Below are positions 25,801 to 31,548 of a DNA stretch of 31,548 bases, piece after piece (position 1 is the stretch's first letter; each line of letters starts with the position of its first letter). Both the position numbers and the translations under genes were made by a program. The notes under the pieces were generated by a model that saw only the letters and a list, made by a program, of their open reading frames with translations, ran no database searches and was not told the DNA's origin. This DNA is from Phallusia fumigata (taxonomy: Eukaryota > Chordata > Ascidiacea > Phlebobranchia > Ascidiidae): NCBI GenBank assembly GCA_008931825.1, contig QXVZ01019553.1:1-31548 (forward strand), given 5' to 3'.

Positions 25801-27448
25801 GATGCACTGGCACTTAATCCCATGTATATAATGTTAACCCATTCATCGAAAAAATACCATGCCATGTGTGTATATGTGGTTTATTGTTTGTTTGCAGTTG
25901 AGTGTAAGTGTGCAAAGTAGTTGGATGCCACATATTCATACATATGCTTGCTTTTATACATACGCTTGTTTTAAGTTCAAAAACTAGGGAAAAAGAAGTT
26001 GAACAGTCACAGTCCTTTCAAAATTATCATACAGAGGCTAATTGTTAAATTTCAATATTCAATCACCAAATTTATCATTATATGATAAAAAATATTTGAT
26101 TATACTTTTTCAATTATCATGCCTTTTATTAACAACCAAAAATAGTAAACAGCACTTGAAAAATTCCTCCGACAGCATAGGACAATTAGCATCATTTTGA
26201 GCAATAAAAGTGTTAAGCAACTTTATTTAACTTGAAGCATATTTACATATTCATACAGAAGCAGAACCTAAACAGTTTTACCAACCTCTGTTGAAGATCT
26301 TCAATTTTTTTTCTTGACCTTTCACATTCCTGGATGCGATCTTCCAGTGCATGACTGCACCGACTTAACTTCCTTGATAAATCAAAGTTTTCTTGCTGCA
26401 TTCGATCCAGGGCTTGCATTAATAGCGGACCGAGTTCATCTTTTGGCATTTCCAACAGTGTCTTGTCTGGTGCTGCAATAAAAATGTAACAATTTTAAAC
26501 AACACAGAAAAAGTTTTTTGAAAGGTCTGTAAAAGCGCAAAACCAGTATTTCTTTCAAACACCATGGAAAACATCCCCAAAATAAGATGTGCGTTTGTGT
26601 TAAGTAACAACTATTGTTCTTACGATTGGTTTTTGGTTCTTTTCCAGTCATTTCTGTGAAGACAACGGGGTAGTAAGCACCAAGCACATCAAGAAACTTC
26701 AGATAGCTCTGGTAGTTTTTTCTTTGCAGAATGTCGATAAGAGTGTCTAAAGCAACACAAGGATAAATCAAAACATGCAAGAATAAACAATTCTAAACAA
26801 AAATAATGATTTTTACATACAAGTTAGTATAATATAAAACAGTTTGAAAACTTGTTTAAATTGATATGGTTACAGGTATGTGCACATATTATGTTTTTAT
26901 ACAGTATTACAAAGCTAAAGTTCTAAAAGTTCTGAAAAACCAGTGCGGTTTAAAATCAATCGAATATTATGTAAAATCTTGTTTGATAGGTAAACTTGTT
27001 AATGACGATGATGGAATTCACAGTACCCCAGGCCTGCAAGAGGTGGCGTACCTGATCATGACAATAATGGAATAAATAATTAAACAGAAAATATTCTTTT
27101 TCTTTCCTTTTTATTTAATAGTAATATTCTCTAACCTCTACTTTATCTGCAATAAAGGATGCAAAATTACATTTTCTTAATTATGAACTAAAGACTTACA
27201 AAACCACCCACAAAAGCATAAAAATATATACTTGTTCGCATCTTTTCAGTCCGAATTGTATAATGGTTTGATAATTCCTCATGGTCTTCGCTATCGATGA
27301 CTTTATGTGTGAGAAGTGCTGGGCAAATTTTTTGGTAGTTGACACTTTCGACGAGATGCATTCGGTACGACTGCAAATCTTCTTTCCACAACATCTCCTG
27401 TTCCTCCCAGTCTGGCATATTATCCACTGTGCTCATGATTGTAATCAT
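11072..27448 (-). CDS. CARD9-like CARD-coiled-coil signalling adaptor, 13 exons
   Basis: Family role: CARD9/10/11/14 proteins are cytosolic scaffolds that, once activated, nucleate BCL10 filaments and recruit MALT1 to drive NF-kB signalling. Coding exons on the minus strand: 27232-27448, 26624-26746, 26286-26472, 25584-25770, 24557-24703, 23332-23472, 22891-23016, 21227-21412, 19804-19858, 19563-19597 (or its copy 18294-18328), 15992-16051, 14994-15134, 11072-11224. All junctions are GT-AG, phases close and no internal stop occurs. The product is 585 aa against about 536 for human CARD9. Layout: CARD about 17-108, coiled coil about 122-438, Ser/Thr/Arg-rich tail to 585. An in-frame TGA at 27455-27457 precedes the first ATG; Met5 and Met11 are alternative starts. 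No PDZ, SH3 or guanylate kinase module is found, so the layout is CARD9-like rather than CARD10/11/14-like. The last exon is joined across a 3.8 kb intron by phase and composition only. Confidence 0.88.
11225..14993. other. 3.8 kb intron 12 of the CARD9-like gene
   Basis: AT-rich, with no supported exon on either strand. A 17-base word (AGGTTAAAAATGACTGT) occurs twice in tandem at 13657-13673 and 13675-13691. Around 13110-13160 the sequence CACCGACCTACAGCCTACAGG resembles degraded DNA-transposon-derived repeats, with low certainty. Confidence 0.5.
16052..17149. other. Intron 11 sequence of the CARD9-like gene
   Basis: Unique part of the intron between exon 11 and the duplicated block. It is AT-rich apart from a short CCCA microsatellite-like patch near 16421-16436. 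The open frames here are not conserved-looking. No exon is supported. Confidence 0.5.
17150..19679. repeat. Near-identical ~1.26 kb tandem copies around an N, each with exon 10
   Basis: Copy 1 is 17150-18411, a single N is at 18412, and copy 2 is 18413-19679. Both start TGTTAAAAACGATGAACCC and end ATTTTTATTTA; only copy 2 continues into unique sequence on the right, and only copy 1 on the left. The copies differ by scattered bases and small indels except for a perfectly identical internal block (17495-17957 and 18755-19217). Each copy contains the same 35-base exon 10 of the CARD9-like gene with intact splice sites. An unmerged contig overlap is the simplest reading. Confidence 0.92.
19859..21226. 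other. Intron 8 of the CARD9-like gene
   Basis: AT-rich with poly-A and poly-T runs. No exon-like segment with both splice sites is recognised on the minus strand, and the plus-strand frames are unremarkable. Confidence 0.5.
21227..26472 (-). CDS. Coiled-coil exons 3-8 of the CARD9-like gene
   Basis: Six exons encode residues about 114-438, almost all charged heptad-type helix. Examples are LLMQALDRMQQENFDLSRKL, ATLRQEVDRLKTENY, MEMKKEIDELKLKLAQAN, YLDEKEQLDLTCSVLRSDCD, MYKMRRDTVWQQLQEVEKER and IRQLEERFDQQTQTLLEKER. Order and content match the CARD9 coiled coil, for example its 'EEKEMFELQCLALRKDSKMYKDR' region (recalled, not searched). In CARD9 and CARD11 this part drives oligomerisation and holds the CARD inactive. 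From exon 4 onward most junctions are phase 0, so exons could be skipped without loss of frame. Confidence 0.88.
21413..22890. other. Intron 7 of the CARD9-like gene
   Basis: AT-rich, no supported exon. Nothing else recognised. Confidence 0.5.
23473..24556. other. Intron 5 of the CARD9-like gene
   Basis: It contains a near-palindrome GTTGCCATGGCAAA at 23565-23578 that matches the RFX X-box consensus in all but the last base. It also has a short plus-strand open frame of 43 codons at 23767-23898 with no recognisable product. Around 24285-24325 there is a TTTGCCAACCCCTGATCCAC stretch typical of degraded hAT-type repeats. No gene is supported. Confidence 0.45.
24704..25583. other. Intron 4 of the CARD9-like gene
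   Basis: No exon seen. Positions 24930-25000 (GGGTTGCACC, GGTCTGCATGTGACTTGCGG) resemble the ends of old hAT-type repeats, and 25020-25145 is another possible repeat-derived block. Both are judged by eye only. Confidence 0.4.
26624..27448 (-). CDS. CARD-encoding exons 1-2 of the CARD9-like gene
   Basis: The two exons join after 217 coding bases (phase 1) and encode residues 1-113. The CARD shows helix-type blocks ICPALLTHKVID, HEELSN and RTEKMRTNTLIDILQR, followed by NYQSYLKFLDVLGAYYP and TGKEP. The LLDILQR, YYP and TGKEP signatures are specific to the CARD9/10/11/14 family. The intron between the exons is 26747-27231. A good acceptor (TTTCATTTCTAG, exon side from 27495) lies 47 bases upstream of the ATG, so a separate 5' UTR exon, or a trans-spliced leader as is common in tunicates, is likely. 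Confidence 0.9.
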
Positions 27449-28200
27449 ATGAATTCACATTTCAACTCAAAAATTAGGACCTCTTGCTCTGACCACTAGA
27501 AATGAAAGATTGATACATGTTATTTAATTATTATACATTTTTGTATACAATACAATTGTACACAGATGACCTTCAATCTGACAATTTCAATGCAACAAAA
27601 GCATTTTTGAGAATACTTAGAAATAAAACCAGTACTTTTCAGAATAAAACATTGGTATTAAGAGATAAATTTGCTTTCAAATTCAAAACAAAGTTTAAAT
27701 ACAGGTAGAAACTTGAAAAAATTGTTTAAAAATTTTGAACACTCACAAAATAAAATTTCACAAAATTTCCCAAAAAATGTCAACAAAAACAAATAGGCTC
27801 TTTGACACAAAAATTGTTTTGCAAGGTTATAAAATGTTACGTCCTTATGAAGTTTTAGGAAATGTAACCATTTACACTGCAAACGCATGTTTCCATTCAT
27901 GTTCAATCCTTCCAGCCAACCCACGTTGCAATCAAAGTTTCATCTGAATTGCAGCCAATAAATGAAAAACACAATTTATATCATTCTACCACATAGCAAA
28001 ACACATAAAACGCTTTGAAACCGTTTCCTGTCAAGGGCAACATGCATAGGCCCGCACCGGGCAAAAATAACTTGTTGAAATGCCACCGTCTGCAGATAAA
28101 CACAGCCGATTTCGGAACAGAAACTAAATCTGTCTTTGAAGAGGTTGTTTGCAAATCATTGATCCGTGACTCGGGTACTTTCCCACTAAACAACATTTAT

Positions 28201-28208
28201 TGACGTCA
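28201..28208. promoter_or_regulatory. Perfect CRE palindrome TGACGTCA
   Basis: Full 8-base cAMP-response/ATF site, about 750 bases upstream of the CARD9-like ATG. Its role as a promoter element is inferred from position. Confidence 0.4.
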
Positions 28209-28301
28209 AAAAGAATAATTTTAATTTATTTGATTGACATTCAGAATTGCTTTCATTTAGTAAAAACGCGTGGTTTTAGTGTGACGCATTTCTAGAGAAC
28301 A

Positions 28302-28309
28302 TTTGGCGC
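28302..28309 (+). promoter_or_regulatory. E2F-type site TTTGGCGC
   Basis: Exact match to the E2F consensus within a CpG-richer stretch. A second TTTGGCGC lies on the minus strand directly before the ATG of the candidate exon in both copies of the 29869-30537 duplication. Function is not shown. Confidence 0.3.
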
Positions 28310-29006
28310 GGTTTCTTTGTAAATGTAATGCTCAATCGGCGTCAAATACGATGTAATGAAACCTGTTGCATTATTGCCTTTACATGTTCTAAATTCGTGC
28401 GGGTGCGGCATTTAAGACTGATATCTATATCTGCCCTGAGGAGACTGAATGCCAACTAAAAGTCATTTAAATGCACGCAGTAACAAGAGACATTCCGAAG
28501 AAAAAGGGATTCTTCGCAGTTCTGGTTTTTCGCTTGACGGAGCGCAAACGCACAAGAAAAGCACACCCCCAAAAGTCTGACTGTGCCTTGCAGCAGCGAT
28601 TGGAGCTAACATGTGGTCTGAGAATGGTGAGACCACCTCATAGCTAATCGACCAGAACCGGAGAAGTCCCCAGTTGTTTTGTCAAGAGCAATTCAAGCGC
28701 GTTGGATTTCGTCACCCGGAGTCCGCCAGTCTAAATATATGATGTGATACGATCACCCCACATTTCTTTTGTGTCGAAACTGTCAACATACTACTAAATA
28801 AATACACTTTCGCTTTGACATTCCTTCCGCTGAGCCTGGACTTTGATATTCCTGAGAATTGTTGCATCATAAATCTTCACACACAATTAAACAAACGCCT
28901 TTCTTTTAACATTTTTGACGTTTTTTTATTGATCTGCATTTAACCACATTGTACGTTCGTAAGGCTGGCACCACCACAGTCTTCATAACCCAGCAGTGTC
29001 TATATG

Positions 29007-29014
29007 TGACGTCA
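29007..29014. promoter_or_regulatory. Second perfect CRE palindrome TGACGTCA
   Basis: Second full CRE in the same upstream region, with CRE-like half sites nearby (TGACGTTT near 29036 and TTACGTCA near 29429). Confidence 0.35.
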
Positions 29015-29868
29015 TACGTGACTTTTTGATTATGATGACGTTTTAGGTGTTTATGATTCACCGCTACATAACAGCTGTGAGTATTACCACGACCGGATAA
29101 CCAAAGGTTATGCTTGTCTCGACAAGGTCTAAAAACATTGCTGGAAGGCTGACAAGTTTCAGTAAAACAACATTTCAGCATAACCATTTCGGCCTGTAAG
29201 ATTTTTTTACCATTGAGTAAATCATCGTAACAAATGCACCAACATCTTGGTTTATTTTGACAAATGAACCTTTGGTTTAGACGTCTTTATCTCGTTACTC
29301 CCTTCTCCCGCGCCGAAATAACCTAAAACGCCGAAAACGTTGATTCTCAGAACTGCAAACCACAATTTCAGGCTCCCACAAACCAACATTTTCTCCCCAA
29401 ACGGCCCTCAAAAAAACACCGTGGGTCACATGAGGGTTACGTCAGCGCTCCTCAAGCGGGGTGTACGATTCACCCCAGGGTACGCCACAACAGTCACAGG
29501 AATGCATGAACAAGATGGGGTCAATAGTGGTTTACCATCAAAATTGTAGGTCCACACAGGACAGGCTATCAGAGCATCGGAAATAAAGGGCTCCTTTTTT
29601 ATGAGATTGAAAGTTGAAAAAAAATTTGGGTCTTATTCGGCCTGCCGTACCGTCCCATTTTCAACTTTGACCGAGCATTTAACCAACAACTCTCAGTTAA
29701 GGTTTGCCTTCTTTCGTACAAGGACTAATAGTCAAGTACAGACGTTTTAAGATTTTTCTCCGCGAACAACGTGGATACGATTTTTATCAAATAGTGCAAA
29801 GCTTCACAATCGTTAAACAGTTTTACGCTACAAGCCGCCCCAAGTAAACGGGTTCAACTTTTTTGTTT

Positions 29869-30537
29869 GTGTAAATGTTTCGAAATATACTGTGATGAAA
29901 AAATTTTAAAAACTTTGTCTTTCCTGACTATTACGCCACCCACTTCCCCGAAATCGAGTGGTTGCCCCCCACCCTCCTGACTGATTCCACCAACGTTTCC
30001 CCAGTATTGATTCTGCATTGCGCCAAACTCACCCTCCGATGTGAGTCCCCGCTACACAACGCCTAACTAAGGTGTAGTTGCAGCGCGTTCAGCCTCGATA
30101 TACCAATTCTGCCATTATTTTTTCGCGCTCCATAACGTTTCAACGTTGCGCAGTCGTTTGCGGCTTGGCGATTGTTTTTGTCGCTAAGATGTTTTCACCA
30201 AGNGTGTAAATGCTTCGAAATATACTGTGATGGAAAAATTTAAAAAAATTTTTCTTTCCCGACTATTACGCCACCCACTTCCCCGAAATCGAGTGGTTAC
30301 CCCCCACCGTCCTGACTGATTCCACCACCGTTTCCCCAGTATTGATTCTGCATTGCGCCAAACTCACCCTCCGATGTGAGTCCCCGCTCCACAACGCCTA
30401 ACTAAGGTGTAGTTGCAGCGCGTTCAACCTCGATACACTAAATCTGCCATTATTTTTTCGCGCTTCATAACGTTTCAACGTTGCGCAGTCGTTTGCGGCT
30501 TGGCAATTGTTTTTGTCGCTAAGATGTTTTCACCAAG
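29869..30537. repeat. Near-identical 334-base tandem copies around an N
   Basis: Copy 1 is 29869-30202, a single N is at 30203, and copy 2 is 30204-30537; both copies are 334 bases. They start GTGTAAATG and end GTTTTCACCAAG. Differences are scattered substitutions and balanced small indels. As with the other two Ns, left-hand unique sequence adjoins only copy 1 and right-hand unique sequence only copy 2. Confidence 0.92.
30301..30353 (-). other. Candidate first coding exon of an unknown gene
   Basis: On the minus strand an ATG directly after an E2F-type TTTGGCGC opens a short Gly-rich reading frame, MQNQYWGNGGGISQDGG, ending at a GGGGG|GTAACC donor. The other copy (29966-30018) has two amino-acid changes and GC in place of GT at the donor. 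The Gly-rich N-terminus recalls nuclear single-strand-binding proteins such as RPA32, but I find no matching downstream exon. It may be chance. Confidence 0.2.
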
Positions 30538-31548
30538 CAAAATAAACCAAACCCAATAATTGTTCTACCGAGCAAAATAAACTTACCTCAACTCAATAAT
30601 AACCATGACAGTAACCAAAACTTATCATAAACCAAGTTTTCAAGGCTTTGTACTTTTACAGTAATATGGGGTGTATTAAAAAGGAAAACGTGTGTGAACC
30701 AACACAAAAAAGCGATAAATGTATCAGTGACTTAACATATAACTGTGGTGAAATTATTGGGTGAAATATTCACTTGTCAATTAAACTTCAAATTTATTCA
30801 GCAACAAGAAATGTTTGTTTTAAGAAAGATCAATTTGTTTGTGGGCTTTTCATCAAAAAAGCTTCAACTTGGAAGGCACCTTTGCAGCAGTTAGACTCCA
30901 TCACAACAAAGGGTTTGCGGACCAACTTTGGTTAAGCAACTTGGTTTGTTATACTTTGTTAATTTTTATGTTTGGCACAATACTTATAAGGTTGGAATGC
31001 AGCACAGTTAAAGACATGTTACCATTAATTTAGATACTTAATAGGAAGATGGCAATGTATCAAACCCACAAAAAGTCATTTGGCCCGATTGCAATAAAAT
31101 TAAACAACAGTTAATTGGCTTAAAAGCAACAAAACATACACTTACAGAAATAAAAGAAAAAACACATCAACAAGAAAGCTTTATACAAAGCTCAAAAACA
31201 TAAAGTTTAAAATTGTTTGCAGCAACTGTTCACTAAGCCATAGTTAAAGTTAAGTTGGTTTTGGACATCGAAGATCTTTGCTGACTCAAGGCAGTGTGAA
31301 AACTTTGATAATAGAATGAAAAGGCTGTTCACAGTTTTACTTGTCAAGTACCCCAAGTGAAACCTAAGTGGTTAATTACACTACAGATTAAAAAGTTAGA
31401 AAAAAATACATAATTTAAAAAAAAAATACAAACAATAATATACAGTGGCAGCCTTACGATTTTCAGAAGTTCGTACCTCATATACAGTCCAAAACATACA
31501 ACAATACTTACTCCATACATGATTTGCACACTTAAAGTGTTTTTTTAT
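30538..31548. other. Gene-free right edge
   Basis: AT-rich sequence with no supported exon, RNA gene or repeat structure visible. Confidence 0.5.

Larger units (their letters stand above)
27496..29868. other. Upstream region of the CARD9-like gene
   Basis: The part from about 28000 to 29560 is visibly richer in G, C and CpG than the introns and carries several transcription-factor-type sites. It probably includes the promoter and 5' UTR exon of the CARD9-like gene. A 93-codon minus-strand frame at 28906-29187, preceded by a CTTACAG acceptor (exon side from 29193) and overlapping an AATAAA at 28925-28930, could be the last exon of a small unknown transcript. It matches nothing I recognise. 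Confidence 0.4.

Noticed and set aside
28540-28720. Possible tRNA or small RNA gene in the CpG-rich block
   Set aside because: A GGTTCTGGTC word recalls a B box, but no A box sits at the right distance and no cloverleaf forms by eye.
28906-29187. 93-codon minus-strand frame overlapping an AATAAA
   Set aside because: Not called as a gene. The poly(A) hexamer falls inside the frame, joining to the candidate exon at 30301-30353 gives a quick stop, and no family is recognised.

Overview
The window looks like a piece of an AT-rich, compact animal genome. A tunicate close to Ciona is the best guess, because introns are short to medium, intergenic gaps are a few kb, alleles differ noticeably, and the gene set is deuterostome-like. 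This is inferred from gene content and style, not from a diagnostic marker. Three spliced protein-coding genes can be reconstructed with closed reading frames across every junction.

From left to right: (1) positions 1-1252 hold two near-identical copies of a ~0.6 kb non-coding sequence separated by a single N, with a 31-base G run near the left edge. (2) Positions 1807-3293 (-) hold a four-exon omega-class glutathione transferase, 232 aa, with Ser where the family has its catalytic Cys. (3) Positions 3294-5915 separate that gene from its head-to-head neighbour. (4) Positions 5916-7741 (+) hold LRRC56, the relative of Chlamydomonas ODA8, needed for outer dynein arm transport or assembly in cilia; two exons, about 504 aa. 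(5) Positions 7742-11071 show no gene. (6) Positions 11072-27448 (-) hold a 13-exon CARD-coiled-coil gene of the CARD9 type, 585 aa, spread over 16 kb. Its CARD is in exons 1-2, a long coiled coil in exons 3-8 and a Ser/Arg-rich tail in exons 9-13. No PDZ-SH3-guanylate kinase module is seen. (7) Positions 27496-31548 are the upstream side of that gene. They hold a more CpG-rich stretch with two perfect CRE palindromes and an E2F-type site, a third N-separated duplicate, and one weak candidate first exon of another gene.

The three genes have no obvious shared pathway: redox or xenobiotic chemistry, ciliary dynein transport, and innate immune signalling through BCL10/MALT1.

The strongest structural observation concerns the assembly. 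Each of the window's three Ns sits exactly between two near-identical tandem copies (about 0.6, 1.26 and 0.33 kb). This is what unmerged contig ends, probably from two haplotypes, would produce. One such copy duplicates exon 10 of the CARD9-like gene, and splicing in both copies would break the frame. I do not see a new defence or mobile system. The biologically interesting items are the CARD9-like gene without a MAGUK module and the Cys-to-Ser omega GST.
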